NCBI RefSeq assembly: GCF_003224335.1
Contig: NZ_QKLF01000001.1
Location: 310,001 to 374,000 of the forward strand
Length of the DNA stretch: 64,000 nucleotides
Direction of reading: 5' to 3'
From: Curtobacterium sp. MCJR17_055
GTDB lineage: Bacteria; Actinomycetota; Actinomycetes; Actinomycetales; Microbacteriaceae
Part shown: positions 8,495 to 16,858 of the stretch, one piece after another
Position numbering within the stretch: the first letter of the stretch is position 1
How the letters are laid out: each line of letters begins with the position of its first letter
Program-made: the position numbers and the translations under genes
The notes under the pieces: model-generated
The model's database searches: none
Seen by the model: only the letters and a program-made list of their open reading frames with translations
What the model was told of the DNA's origin: nothing

Positions 8495-9647
8495 CGGCAC
8501 CACCGCGCAGGACCAGCTCGGCGCCGCGGTCCTCGCTGCGCTCGGCCGTGTCCTCGACCCCGAGATCCGCCGGCCCGTCACCGAACTCGACATGATCCGG
8601 GGCGTCGACGTCCGGCCGGGAGGCTCGGTGCGCGTCGACCTGCAGCTCACGATCGTCGGGTGCCCGGCCGCCGACACCATCGAGCGGGACGTCCGCGCCG
8701 CCGCCGGTTCCGTGGCGGGGGTCGCGGCGGTCGACGTCGACGTGTCCGTGATGGACCCCGCCGTGCGTCGCGCCCTCACGGAGCGGCTGCGCGAGGGTCG
8801 TCCCCAGGGCGTCCAGTTCACCCCGGACTCGTTGACCCGCGTCATCGCGGTGACGAGCGGCAAGGGCGGCGTCGGCAAGTCCACCGTGACGGCGAACCTG
8901 GCGGCGGCGCTCGCGCGTCGGGGGCAGCGGGTCGGCATCGTCGACGTCGACGTGCACGGCTTCAGCATCCCGGGGCTCATGGGCCTCACGGACGAGCACG
9001 GCGTCGCCCCGCGGCCGACCCGCGTCGACAGCATGATCCTGCCGCCGGTCGCCCACGAGGTGAAGGTCGTCTCGATCGGCATGTTCGTCGACGACGTCTC
9101 CACCGCGGTCTCCTGGCGCGGGCCGATGCTGCACCGGACGGTGAACCAGTTCCTGTCCGACGTGTGGTTCGGCGACCTCGACGTGCTCCTGCTCGACATG
9201 CCGCCCGGCACCGGCGACGTGGCGATCTCCGTCGGCCAGCTGCTCCCCCACGCCGAGGTGCTCGTCGTGACCACCCCGCAGGCGGCCGCGGCGGACGTCG
9301 CCGAGCGGAGCGGGATCGTCGCGCGGCAGACCGGGCAGAAGGTCATCGGCGTCGTCGAGAACATGGCGGGGCTCGTGCAGCCCGACGGCAGCGTGCTGCA
9401 CCTGTTCGGCGAGGGCGGCGGCGACGAGACCGCCCGACGACTCTCCCGCGGTCAGGACGCCCCCGTGCCGGTGCTCGGCCGGGTCCCGCTCTCGGTGCCG
9501 CTGCGCGCCGGCGGCGATGCGGGCCTCCCGGTCGTCCTCGGTGACCCGTCGGACCCCGCGGCGGTCGCGCTCGACGCGGTGGCCGACCGGCTCACCGCGA
9601 TGGGTCGGGGACTCGCCGGCCGGAAGCTCGGCCTGTCGCTGACCTGA
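8487..9647 (+). CDS. apbC: Mrp/NBP35-type Fe-S cluster carrier ATPase
   Basis: 386 aa, GTG start overlapping the previous stop. The N-terminal DUF59/MIP18 domain (VLDPEIRRPVTELDMIRGV, residues about 18-100) is followed by a P-loop ATPase with the deviant Walker A SGKGGVGKS at residues 124-132 and LLDMPPGTGD switch region. Family members bind and hand over [4Fe-4S] clusters to apoproteins in the cytoplasm. I did not find the CXXC pair of classical Mrp proteins near the C-terminus, so metal binding may differ. Ends 22 nt from the convergent tatB. Confidence 0.9.
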   Translation: MADGTTAQDQLGAAVLAALGRVLDPEIRRPVTELDMIRGVDVRPGGSVRVDLQLTIVGCPAADTIERDVRAAAGSVAGVAAVDVDVSVMDPAVRRALTERLREGRPQGVQFTPDSLTRVIAVTSGKGGVGKSTVTANLAAALARRGQRVGIVDVDVHGFSIPGLMGLTDEHGVAPRPTRVDSMILPPVAHEVKVVSIGMFVDDVSTAVSWRGPMLHRTVNQFLSDVWFGDLDVLLLDMPPGTGDVAISVGQLLPHAEVLVVTTPQAAAADVAERSGIVARQTGQKVIGVVENMAGLVQPDGSVLHLFGEGGGDETARRLSRGQDAPVPVLGRVPLSVPLRAGGDAGLPVVLGDPSDPAAVALDAVADRLTAMGRGLAGRKLGLSLT

Positions 9648-9669
9648 GCGACGACGGACGAGGTCCGGG

Positions 9670-10047
9670 TCAGGTCGCTTCGACGTCGAACGGCGCGGGC
9701 TCGCCCGCAGCCAGTGGCACGACCGGCGCCGGTGCCCGCACCTTCGCGGCGGTGACGGTCGCCGCCGTCGCCGTCGCGGTCTCGGCCCCGGACGAGGGCG
9801 AGTCGAGCAGGGCGTCCCGGATGATCCGGCGCGGGTCGTACTGACGCGGGTCGAGCTTCTGCCAGTCCACGTCGTCGAAGTCGGGGCCCATCTCCTCACG
9901 CATCCGCTCCTTGGCGCTGTCCGCGAAGCGGCGGACGGCCTTCACGAACTCGGCGAGCTTCTGGGCGTACACGGGCAGCCGCTGCGGCCCGAGCAACAGC
10001 ACGGCGATGATCCCGATGATCAGGATCTTGTCGAGCTGGATGTTCAC
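9670..10047 (-). CDS. tatB: Sec-independent translocase TatB
   Basis: 125 aa, GTG start. A single N-terminal helix (ILIIGIIAVLLLGPQRLPVYAQKL), the Tat hinge GPQRLP, then an amphipathic helix (VKAVRRFADSAKERMREE) and a disordered Ala/Thr/Pro tail, as expected for TatB, which receives twin-arginine precursors with TatC. No tatA or tatC is in the window. A TAGGCT box 7 nt before the GTG indicates a leaderless transcript. Confidence 0.88.
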   Translation of the reverse strand: MNIQLDKILIIGIIAVLLLGPQRLPVYAQKLAEFVKAVRRFADSAKERMREEMGPDFDDVDWQKLDPRQYDPRRIIRDALLDSPSSGAETATATAATVTAAKVRAPAPVVPLAAGEPAPFDVEAT

Positions 10048-10054
10048 GGGAGCG

Positions 10055-10060
10055 AGCCTA
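10055..10060 (-). promoter_or_regulatory. -10 box (TAGGCT), leaderless start of tatB
   Basis: TAGGCT on the minus strand, 7 nt before GTG 10047. Confidence 0.55.
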
Positions 10061-10085
10061 ACGCGTGGACCCGGCGAGTCACCCG

Positions 10086-10091
10086 TAGAGT
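10086..10091 (+). promoter_or_regulatory. Candidate -10 (TAGAGT) for the O-methyltransferase
   Basis: TAGAGT with a short leader carrying GAGGAG before GTG 10111; divergent from the tatB promoter 26 bp away. Confidence 0.4.
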
Positions 10092-10110
10092 TGACCGACG
10101 AGGAGTGTGC

Positions 10111-10743
10111 GTGTCAGAGAAAGACTCGAACTGGAAGTTCGCGGAGGACATCGTCTCCGAACCCGATGGTGTCGCCCGTGCGCGTGAGCACTCCCTCGAG
10201 CTCGGGGTCGAACCGGTCTCCCCGGCGATCGGTGCGCAGATGAGCGTCATCGCCGCGGCGTCCCGGGCGACGAGCATCATCGAGATCGGGACGGGTCTCG
10301 GCGTGTCCGGGCTGTACCTGCTCGCGGGCGCGCCCGATGCCACGCTGACGACGATCGACGTCGAGATCGACCACCAGCAGTACGCCCGGGACGCGTTCAT
10401 CGCCGCCGGCACCGCGCCCGGTCGGGTCCGGCTCATCCCGGGTCGTGCCGCCCAGGTGCTGCCGCGCATGAACGACGCCAGCTACGACGTCGTGCTCATC
10501 GACGCGGACCCGGAGCACGTCATCGAGTACGTCGAGCACGGCCTGCGCCTGGCGAAGACCGGCGGTACCGTGCTCGTCCCGCACGCCCTGTGGCGCGGCA
10601 AGGTCGCCGACCCGGTCAAGCGCGACCGGGCGACGACGGACTTCCGCCTGCTGCTCACCGAGGTCTCCACCTCCGGCGCCGTCCGCAGCGCCCTCTCCCC
10701 CGCGGGCGACGGGCTGCTGCAGATGACGAAGCTCACGGCCTGA
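10111..10743 (+). CDS. O-methyltransferase, class I SAM-dependent
   Basis: 210 aa from GTG 10111; a GTG at 10105 is possible, but GAGGAG lies 6 nt before 10111. The SAM-binding motif IIEIGTGLGVSGLYLL and the acidic strand TIDVEIDHQQYA are clear, followed by YDVVLIDADPEHVIEYVEHG, the metal/substrate region of the catechol-type O-methyltransferase family (PF01596). Substrate unknown. In mycobacteria a homologue sits near sigE and tatB; here it is directly divergent from tatB. Confidence 0.88.
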   Translation: MSEKDSNWKFAEDIVSEPDGVARAREHSLELGVEPVSPAIGAQMSVIAAASRATSIIEIGTGLGVSGLYLLAGAPDATLTTIDVEIDHQQYARDAFIAAGTAPGRVRLIPGRAAQVLPRMNDASYDVVLIDADPEHVIEYVEHGLRLAKTGGTVLVPHALWRGKVADPVKRDRATTDFRLLLTEVSTSGAVRSALSPAGDGLLQMTKLTA

Positions 10744-10904
10744 CGCGGTCGGCATCGCTCGGTCTGATCCGGTCAGTCGGGTCGGTCGTCGGCCGGGAGG
10801 CCAGCTCACTCCAGGTGCCGCAGGGACCGTCCCGGGTCCTGCAGGGTCGTGGTACCGCGTCTCGGGCCGGGCGCCGGGGCGTTGCCGGAGGCCCGCTCAG
10901 CGGC

Positions 10905-10950
10905 AGGCCCGGACGCACGGAAGGCCCGGATGCACGGAAGGCCCGGGACG
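10905..10950. repeat. 17-bp tandem repeat running into a terminator stem
   Basis: Two 17-bp units AGGCCCGGAYGCACGGA (10905-10921, 10922-10938) and a third partial unit that is the left arm of the following hairpin. Nothing else was recognised in the 245-bp gap 10744-10988. Confidence 0.6.
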
Positions 10951-10972
10951 TACGCGTCCCGGGCCTTCCGTG
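10933..10972. terminator. Strong hairpin with TACG loop
   Basis: Perfect 18-bp stem (10933-10950 with 10955-10972) closing a TACG tetraloop, between the convergent O-methyltransferase and DUF3117 genes. Confidence 0.8.
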
Positions 10973-10988
10973 GTGGTGCGTCGACGTA

Positions 10989-11159
10989 CTAGGCCGAGAC
11001 GACCTCTGCCAGTGCGTCGTGGAGTTCCTTGGCCTCGGCGTCGTTGACCGAGACCACCAGGCGGCCTCCACCCTCGAGCGGAACCCGCACGATGATGAGT
11101 CGACCCTCCTTGACAGCCTCCATCGGCCCGTCGCCGGTCCTCGGCTTCATCGCTGCCAT
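10989..11159 (-). CDS. DUF3117 small conserved protein
   Basis: 56 aa, ATG start with AAAGGGGA 7 nt upstream. The start MAAMKPRTGDGPMEAVKEGR and the core IIVRVPLEGGGRLVVSVNDAEA match the actinobacterial DUF3117 family (PF11314), a small universally conserved protein of unknown role. A GATAAT element at 11195-11200 is a plausible -10 about 36 bp before the start. The flanking hairpin terminates it. Confidence 0.9.
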   Translation of the reverse strand: MAAMKPRTGDGPMEAVKEGRLIIVRVPLEGGGRLVVSVNDAEAKELHDALAEVVSA

Positions 11160-11194
11160 CAGATGTCCCCTTTCGTGCAGTACGAACAGGGGCC

Positions 11195-11200
11195 ATTATC
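11195..11200 (-). promoter_or_regulatory. Candidate -10 (GATAAT) of the DUF3117 gene
   Basis: GATAAT on the minus strand in the only A+T-rich patch of this spacer; a weak TTCGCA lies 17 bp further upstream. Confidence 0.35.
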
Positions 11201-11265
11201 CCGTAGACAGGCGCGACTGCGAAACCGCCCCGGTCGGGGGTGCTCCGAGCGGACGGGTCAGGGCG

Positions 11266-12525
11266 TCACGGTGGGGTCCAGTCGTACCCGTCGACCCACC
11301 AGCAGAAGTACAGCCAGGTCCACTGCAGCACGACCGCGAGGACCACGAGTGCGACCCGGTAGACCCGCGACCGTGGCAGTGCGACGACGCCGAGCAGGGG
11401 TGCGATCGGGAGCAGGATGCGCCACGTGCTCGACTGCGGGAAGAACACCGCGAGCAGGTACACGAGGTACGCGACACCCCAGAGCCGCAGCTCGAGGCCG
11501 ATGCGCCGGGCGGCGGGCTGGAAGACGACGGCGGCGAACCCCAGGAGCACCGCGACCAACAGGATCGCCCCCGCCGGCTGGTGGAACCACCACCCGAAGC
11601 CCTGCACCCACGGGGTGAACGGGACGAGCTCGCCCCAGCCGATGTACGACGACCGCCAGGCGAGCTCGGTGTCGGTGTAGGCCCTCGGGACACCGGTGAC
11701 CGCCCAGGCGACCGCGGGCCAGGCGAGCCCGACGAGTCCGGAGACCACCGCGACCGTGGCCGGTGCGACCGCGGTGCGGGGGGTCAGTCGCTCCGGCATC
11801 CGCAGCCACGCCGGCCGGAGGACCCCGACGAGCACGAACAGGACCATGAGGAGCGCGAAGGCGAGCCCGGTCGGCCGGGTCATCCCGAGCAGCAGGACGG
11901 CGGGCAGCATCGCCCAGAACCGCCGTTGCACCAGGAGCAGCAGGGCGACGAGCAGCAGCAGGACCCCCATCGCCTCGGCGTAGGCGACCTGGAACACGAC
12001 GGAGACCGGCGCGACGCAGAACAGCACGGTGGCGAAGGTCGCGCGGGTCGGGTCGAGGAACCGGCCCATCAGCCGGCGGAACACCAGCGCGGCGCCCCAG
12101 CCGGAGAGCAGGGAGACCCACACGGCGACGAACTCGAAGGACGCTCCGGTCAGAGCCATCAGCGCCCGGACCGTGAACGGGTACGCGGGCATGAACGCCC
12201 ACGCGTTCTCCGTCACGTGTCCCGCGGCGTCGACGGGCAGGGTCGACGGGTACCCGCTCGCGGCGATCACCCGGTACCAGGCGCCGTCCCAGATCGAGGC
12301 GAACGACAGGTACGTCGGGTTCTGCACGGTGAACGAGTTCGCCGCCTGGATCCGGGCGAAGCCGGACATCATCACCGTCGTCAGGACCCGCGAGAGGGTG
12401 TAGACGACCGTGATGCGCAGCCACCACGGGACGAGCCGCCACCGGACGACGACCCACGTCAGTGCCGCCCTCGACGCCCGCGGACGGGGCACGGCCGTGG
12501 AGGCGGTGGTCACGCCGTCAGCCAC
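11266..12525 (-). CDS. Polytopic membrane protein, PIG-V/GT-C mannosyltransferase-like
   Basis: 419 aa with roughly nine or ten hydrophobic helices. The first extracytoplasmic loop carries [20 protein letters not shown], the WDGxWY pattern of PIG-V-like and related GT-C glycosyltransferases that use polyprenyl-phosphate sugars; [16 protein letters not shown] is another conserved-looking loop. It may mannosylate a lipid or wall polymer on the outer face of the membrane, but the acceptor is unknown. It overlaps the 3' end of dapE by 16 nt and is translationally coupled to it. Confidence 0.65.
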   Translation of the reverse strand: MADGVTTASTAVPRPRASRAALTWVVVRWRLVPWWLRITVVYTLSRVLTTVMMSGFARIQAANSFTVQNPTYLSFASIWDGAWYRVIAASGYPSTLPVDAAGHVTENAWAFMPAYPFTVRALMALTGASFEFVAVWVSLLSGWGAALVFRRLMGRFLDPTRATFATVLFCVAPVSVVFQVAYAEAMGVLLLLVALLLLVQRRFWAMLPAVLLLGMTRPTGLAFALLMVLFVLVGVLRPAWLRMPERLTPRTAVAPATVAVVSGLVGLAWPAVAWAVTGVPRAYTDTELAWRSSYIGWGELVPFTPWVQGFGWWFHQPAGAILLVAVLLGFAAVVFQPAARRIGLELRLWGVAYLVYLLAVFFPQSSTWRILLPIAPLLGVVALPRSRVYRVALVVLAVVLQWTWLYFCWWVDGYDWTPP

Positions 12526-13592
12526 CGCCGCAGTCCGTCCTCGACGGCCGTGACCTGGGCGACGGGGACCTGCTCGTCGTCGTGGTGTGCGAAGACGGGC
12601 TCACCGGGGCCGTAGTTGACCGCGGGGACGCCGAGCGCGGAGAAGCGGGCGACGTCCGTCCAGCCGTACTTGGGGCGCGGGGCCGGTCCGCCGACGGCCG
12701 CGACGAACTGCTGGGCGAGCGGCGCGTCGAGACCCGGGCGGGCTCCCGCGGCGAGGTCGACGATCGTCACGTCGTACCCGTCGAAGAGCTCGCGGATGTG
12801 CGCGACGGCCTCGTCGGCGGAGCGGGACGGCGCGAAGCGGTAGTTGACGTGGACCATCGCCTCGTCCGGGATGACGTTGCCGGCGATCCCGCCCGAGATG
12901 CCCACGGCGTTGAGGCCCTCGCGGTACTCGAGCCCGTCGACCGTCACGGTCCGGGGCTCGTATGCCGCGAGGGTCGCGAGGATCGGGGCGGTCTTGTGGA
13001 TGGCGTTGTCGCCGATCCAGCTCCGGGCGCTGTGCGAGCGCTTCCCGGAGGTGCGGATCTCGGCCCGGAGGTTGCCGTTGCAGCCGCCCTCGATCTGCGC
13101 TCCCGAGGGTTCGCCCAGGATCGCGAAGTCGCCGGCCAGGAGCTCGGGTCGGGTACGGGCCAGACGACCGAGGCCGTTCAGCGCGTCGCTGACCTCCTCG
13201 TGGTCGTAGAAGACCCAGGTGACGTCGACGTTCGGCGCGACGAGGTCCACCGCGAGCTTGAGCTGCACCGCGCAACCGGCCTTCATGTCGACCGTCCCGC
13301 GACCCCAGAGGATCTCGGTGCCGTCCTCGGTGGTGCGGAACTCGGTCGGCAGGTTGTCGTTGAGCGGCACGGTGTCGATGTGCCCCGCGATGACGACCCG
13401 GCGCTCCCGACCGAGGTCCGTCCGCGCCACGATCGCGTCCCCGTCGCGCACCACGTCGAGGTGCGCGAGCGGGGCGAGGGCGGCCTCGATCGCGTCGGCG
13501 AGCGCACCCTCGTTCCCGGACACCGATTCGATGTCGCAGATGGCGCGGGTGATGTCGATGGACGAGGCACTGAGGTCGAGCGGCTGCGGCAT
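12510..13592 (-). CDS. dapE: Succinyl-diaminopimelate desuccinylase
   Basis: 360 aa, ATG start. M20 metallopeptidase fold with H71 and D73 ([11 protein letters not shown]), D102 ([10 protein letters not shown]) and E132/E133 (YDHEEV), the two-zinc site, plus the [18 protein letters not shown] dimerisation region. It releases succinate from N-succinyl-LL-2,6-diaminopimelate, the penultimate step to meso-DAP and lysine in the succinylase route. Divergent from dapD, and TAAGGT lies 6 nt before the start, so it is leaderless. dapC lies further on at 18.3-19.5 kb. Confidence 0.95.
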   Translation of the reverse strand: MPQPLDLSASSIDITRAICDIESVSGNEGALADAIEAALAPLAHLDVVRDGDAIVARTDLGRERRVVIAGHIDTVPLNDNLPTEFRTTEDGTEILWGRGTVDMKAGCAVQLKLAVDLVAPNVDVTWVFYDHEEVSDALNGLGRLARTRPELLAGDFAILGEPSGAQIEGGCNGNLRAEIRTSGKRSHSARSWIGDNAIHKTAPILATLAAYEPRTVTVDGLEYREGLNAVGISGGIAGNVIPDEAMVHVNYRFAPSRSADEAVAHIRELFDGYDVTIVDLAAGARPGLDAPLAQQFVAAVGGPAPRPKYGWTDVARFSALGVPAVNYGPGEPVFAHHDDEQVPVAQVTAVEDGLRRWLTA

Positions 13593-13598
13593 GCGGTC

Positions 13599-13604
13599 AC
13601 CTTA
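13599..13604 (-). promoter_or_regulatory. -10 box (TAAGGT), leaderless start of dapE
   Basis: TAAGGT on the minus strand, 6 nt before ATG 13592, in the 132-bp divergent spacer shared with dapD. Confidence 0.55.
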
Positions 13605-13712
13605 TCCGCCGGCCCTGTCGTCCCGCTGCCGCGGTCGCAGCCCGGCCGGGAGGCCCGTCCCGACCCCGCAACGTCCGTCCGGCCGGTCCGGGAGTCGGGT
13701 CCGGCGCCTCGG

Positions 13713-13718
13713 TACCCT
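13713..13718 (+). promoter_or_regulatory. -10 box (TACCCT), leaderless start of dapD
   Basis: TACCCT 6 nt before GTG 13725. Confidence 0.5.
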
Positions 13719-13724
13719 GGTGCG

Positions 13725-14699
13725 GTGACCGACACGACCGACACGTCCGCCGACGCCCGCCCGACCTCTGCATGGGGCCACGGCCTCGCGACGATCGCCG
13801 CCGACGGCACCGTCCTCGACACCTGGTTCCCGGAGACGCACCTCGGTGAGCGGCCGGCCGACGCAGCGGTGCCGGCCGGTCTGCAGGCCGCCGCGGGCGA
13901 GGACCCGCGCCGCGAGGTCCGGCTCGAGGTCGTCACCGTCGACATCGTGATCGACGAGGCCCCGACGAGCACGCCCGACGCCTACCTCCGCCTCCACCTG
14001 CTCAGCCACCTGCACGTCCGGCCGAACGAGGTCTCCCTCGACGGCGTGTTCGGGCACCTGCCGATCGTCGCCTGGACCAACGCCGGCCCGGTGCACCCCG
14101 AGACGCTCACCCGCCTCCGGCCGACCCTGCAGCGCGCCGGCATCGCCGTGCACGCGATCGACAAGTTCCCCCGGCTGGTGGACTACGTCGTCCCGGACCG
14201 GGTCCGCATCGGCGACGCCAACCGCGTGCGGCTCGGCGCACACCTCGCACCGGGCACGACCGTGATGCACGAGGGCTTCGTGAACTTCAACGCCGGGACC
14301 CTCGGCGAGGCGATGATCGAGGGCCGCGTCTCCCAGGGCGTCGTCGTCGGCGACGGCACGGACATCGGCGGTGGTGCCTCGATCATGGGCACGCTCTCCG
14401 GCGGCGGGACGCACCGTGTCCGCCTCGGTGCCCGTGCCCTGCTCGGTGCGAACGCCGGCCTCGGCATCTCGCTCGGCGACGACTCCGTCGTCGAGGCGGG
14501 GCTGTACGTCACGGCGGGCACGAAGGTCGTCCTGGTCGGGGCAGCTCCGGGCCCGGACGGCACGCCCCGGACCGTGAAGGCCGCCGAGCTGTCGGACGCG
14601 CCGAACGTCCTGTTCCGGCGCAACTCCGTCACGGGTGCGGTCGAGGCGCTGCAGCGGAAGGGCGAGGGGATCCAGCTCAACACGGCGCTGCACGCCTAG
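13725..14699 (+). CDS. dapD: Tetrahydrodipicolinate N-succinyltransferase
   Basis: 324 aa from GTG 13725. An N-terminal alpha/beta domain ([20 protein letters not shown]) is followed by a left-handed beta-helix built of hexapeptide repeats ([40 protein letters not shown]) and ends in [14 protein letters not shown], as in the actinobacterial DapD. It transfers succinyl from succinyl-CoA to tetrahydrodipicolinate in the cytoplasm. Paired divergently with dapE; a hairpin lies about 100 bp after the stop. Confidence 0.95.
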   Translation: MTDTTDTSADARPTSAWGHGLATIAADGTVLDTWFPETHLGERPADAAVPAGLQAAAGEDPRREVRLEVVTVDIVIDEAPTSTPDAYLRLHLLSHLHVRPNEVSLDGVFGHLPIVAWTNAGPVHPETLTRLRPTLQRAGIAVHAIDKFPRLVDYVVPDRVRIGDANRVRLGAHLAPGTTVMHEGFVNFNAGTLGEAMIEGRVSQGVVVGDGTDIGGGASIMGTLSGGGTHRVRLGARALLGANAGLGISLGDDSVVEAGLYVTAGTKVVLVGAAPGPDGTPRTVKAAELSDAPNVLFRRNSVTGAVEALQRKGEGIQLNTALHA

Positions 14700-14803
14700 C
14701 GTGTGCTCGGCGGTCGGGCGTCGGCCGCGCACCGGGAAGCCGCATGAGCCCCGTCCGGACCGGTGACCGCGAGGAACCGTCCGTCTCCACCTGACGCGAG
14801 CGC

Positions 14804-14847
14804 GGGAGCGCGGTGCCGGTGTACGGGCCCGGCACCGCGCCTCCCGT
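14804..14847. terminator. Hairpin after dapD
   Basis: An 11-bp stem (14810-14820 with 14830-14840) extended by GGGAG/CTCCC with one bulge. It is almost the same sequence as the hairpin at 16804-16845 on the other side of the M60-like gene. Confidence 0.6.
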
Positions 14848-14923
14848 CCTGGCAGACGCCTCGTTGCTGTTCTCGTATGTGGAATACTGGATGCTCCTTC
14901 GTCCCGACCCAGGAGTCACCACC

Positions 14924-16768
14924 ATGCCGTTCCCCCGTGCCCGCGCCCGTACCACCCGGACGGGCATCTGCAGCCTCGTCCTGGCGTCGACGGCCCTCGG
15001 TCCCCTGCTCGTCCCGAGCGTCGCCTCGGCCGCAGCGACACCGACGGTCACCGGCAGCCTCCGCACCGCCGTCGTGAACGACGCGGTCGTCGACGCGACC
15101 TTCACCTTCCGCAACACCGGCACCGTGTCCGCACCCGTGACCGCCGCCTTCGACCTGGCACGCGGGATGGTCCACAACCGCCTCAGCGCACGTGTCTCCG
15201 TCACGATGACCGGCACGCGCGTGACGGTCACCGCTCCCGGCACGCTCGAGCCCGGTGCGTCACTGGAGGTCCCGCTGTACCTGCTCGACGGCAGCGGTGC
15301 TGTCCCGGAGCACTGCTCGGTGGGCACCGCACCGGTGGACGGGTGCTCGGCGCCGGAAGCCGGGGCACCCGCGCCGTCGCCGTCGCCGTCGCCGTCGCCC
15401 GGTGACGACACCGACGGGGAGCAGACCGGCCAGGGCTCCGACGGCGGTGCCGAGGCGGGCAGCGAGGCGGACCAGGGTGGCGACACCCCGGCGCCGTCGG
15501 CACCGGAGCGGACCGTCCCGACCGTGACGTCCGGGCACAGTGACGTCCCCGTCCGCCCGGTCGGCTCGGCGGCTGACGCAGCCGCCACCGACGGCACGCA
15601 GTTCGTCCGTAGCGACCTCCGCCAGGCCGCGCGGTGGATCCGGAAGGGCCAGTCCTTCGTCGTCGAGGTCCCGGACACCGTGAGGCGCGCCGAGGTCGGC
15701 ATCGGCCTGTACGGCCGCCACCGCGGCATCAACCACTGCCACGACGTCGGCATCTGGACGCAGTCGCTCGCGCCCGGTCAGAACATCATCACCGCTCCGC
15801 ACGACGGTCTCGTCTCGGTCCTCGACCGCAGCACGACCGACAGCGGCACCGTGGTGGTCCGTGGCGGTGCCCCCGTCCCGACCTACGTCGCAGGTGCCAC
15901 AGACCGCGCGTGGTTCGACACCCAGCTGACGAACTGGGACCGGTCGCCGTTCTTCCTGCTCATCGGCGAGCACGTCCAGGCCGACGTCCTCCGAGCCGAC
16001 ACGGAGGACCCGCAGGGTGACCAGAACGAGCAGCTCATCGCCGGCGACGACCTCGACACACGCATCGGTCGTTGGGACGAGATGATCGACGTCAACCACG
16101 AGGTCTGGGGCGTCCAGGACACCGGTCACCGCGTGCACATCGCCACGCCGTCCTTCGGCGAGCCCGGAGGCGAGTACATCGACAACCACCAGGGGTGGCT
16201 CGCGTTCCCGACCGACCATGCCAAGCCGCACCACCTGCTGGACGGTGAGGACTCCATGGTCGGCGACCGCCACCTGCGCCGCGCGTTCGGCCGGGTCTTC
16301 CAGCAGGACGTCGTGCGATGGACCGACCACCACGGCCAGGTCGACAGCCGGAGTTCGGAGGACCTCGCGAGCCTCGTGGTCGAGGAGCGACGCAACCACC
16401 GCAACTGGCTCGACTCCTGGCGGAGGAACGTCGAGGAGTTCCGCGAGCAGCCGGTCGAGCAGCGTGACTTCTGGAACGGGTCACTGAACCCCACGACGCG
16501 ACACCTCGCGTTCGACCAGCTCCGCCGCGCCTACGGGGACGACTTCATCGCACGGGTCGCCGAGCGGACCCGAGGCCCGGTCCTGCCGGGCGCCCGACGA
16601 GAGGCACGGCTGGACTTCATCCTGGCGGCCGCGCACGTCGCCGGACACGACCTCACGCCGTTCTTCGAGCAGTGGGGCATCCCCGTCGAGGCGGATCTCC
16701 GACCACACCTCGCCGAGTACCCGGCGCTCGAGACGCCGATCTGGGACGACTTCGACGCGCTGCACTGA
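14924..16768 (+). CDS. Secreted M60-like (enhancin-family) protein with degenerate zinc site
   Basis: 614 aa from ATG 14924 (AGGAG 8 nt upstream). A basic Sec signal peptide ends near VASAAA (about residue 36). Then come a small beta-rich domain, a PSPSPSPSP/acidic linker (around 145-200) and an M60-like region from about 225: SFVVEVPDT, GLYGRHRGINHC, FFLLIGEHVQADV, GWLAFPTDHAKP. Where M60 peptidases have HExGHxFQQ this protein has R453-A-F-G-R457-V-F-Q-Q, so both zinc histidines and the catalytic glutamate are replaced; the downstream glutamate of the EVTxN segment is also not seen (SRSSEDLASL, 475-484). It is probably a non-catalytic glycan- or mucin-binding relative. Hairpins of nearly the same sequence lie on both sides. 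Confidence 0.7.
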   Translation: MPFPRARARTTRTGICSLVLASTALGPLLVPSVASAAATPTVTGSLRTAVVNDAVVDATFTFRNTGTVSAPVTAAFDLARGMVHNRLSARVSVTMTGTRVTVTAPGTLEPGASLEVPLYLLDGSGAVPEHCSVGTAPVDGCSAPEAGAPAPSPSPSPSPGDDTDGEQTGQGSDGGAEAGSEADQGGDTPAPSAPERTVPTVTSGHSDVPVRPVGSAADAAATDGTQFVRSDLRQAARWIRKGQSFVVEVPDTVRRAEVGIGLYGRHRGINHCHDVGIWTQSLAPGQNIITAPHDGLVSVLDRSTTDSGTVVVRGGAPVPTYVAGATDRAWFDTQLTNWDRSPFFLLIGEHVQADVLRADTEDPQGDQNEQLIAGDDLDTRIGRWDEMIDVNHEVWGVQDTGHRVHIATPSFGEPGGEYIDNHQGWLAFPTDHAKPHHLLDGEDSMVGDRHLRRAFGRVFQQDVVRWTDHHGQVDSRSSEDLASLVVEERRNHRNWLDSWRRNVEEFREQPVEQRDFWNGSLNPTTRHLAFDQLRRAYGDDFIARVAERTRGPVLPGARREARLDFILAAAHVAGHDLTPFFEQWGIPVEADLRPHLAEYPALETPIWDDFDALH

Positions 16769-16803
16769 GGTCCGGCGGTCCTGCAGGCACGGGTGCCGCA
16801 GAC

Positions 16804-16845
16804 GGACGGGAGGCGCGGTGCCGGCCGGCACCGCGCCTCCCGTCC
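16804..16845. terminator. 21-bp perfect inverted repeat, bidirectional terminator
   Basis: Arms 16804-16824 and 16825-16845 are exact complements with no spacer (in RNA a 4-nt loop), between the convergent M60-like gene and gltA. Confidence 0.75.
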
Positions 16846-16858
16846 GATGACGCGGGCG

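Noticed and set aside
11029..12615. Long open frame antisense to the PIG-V-like gene
   Set aside because: Charged low-complexity translation typical of antisense frames in G+C-rich DNA; the minus-strand protein has clear membrane helices.
12462..13724. Frame upstream of dapD on the plus strand
   Set aside because: Antisense to dapE; conserved DapD begins at GTG 13725 with a -10 box just before it.
14865..14892. TTGCTG and nearby A+T-rich patch as promoter of the M60-like gene
   Set aside because: No TANNNT hexamer at 16-18 bp from TTGCTG.
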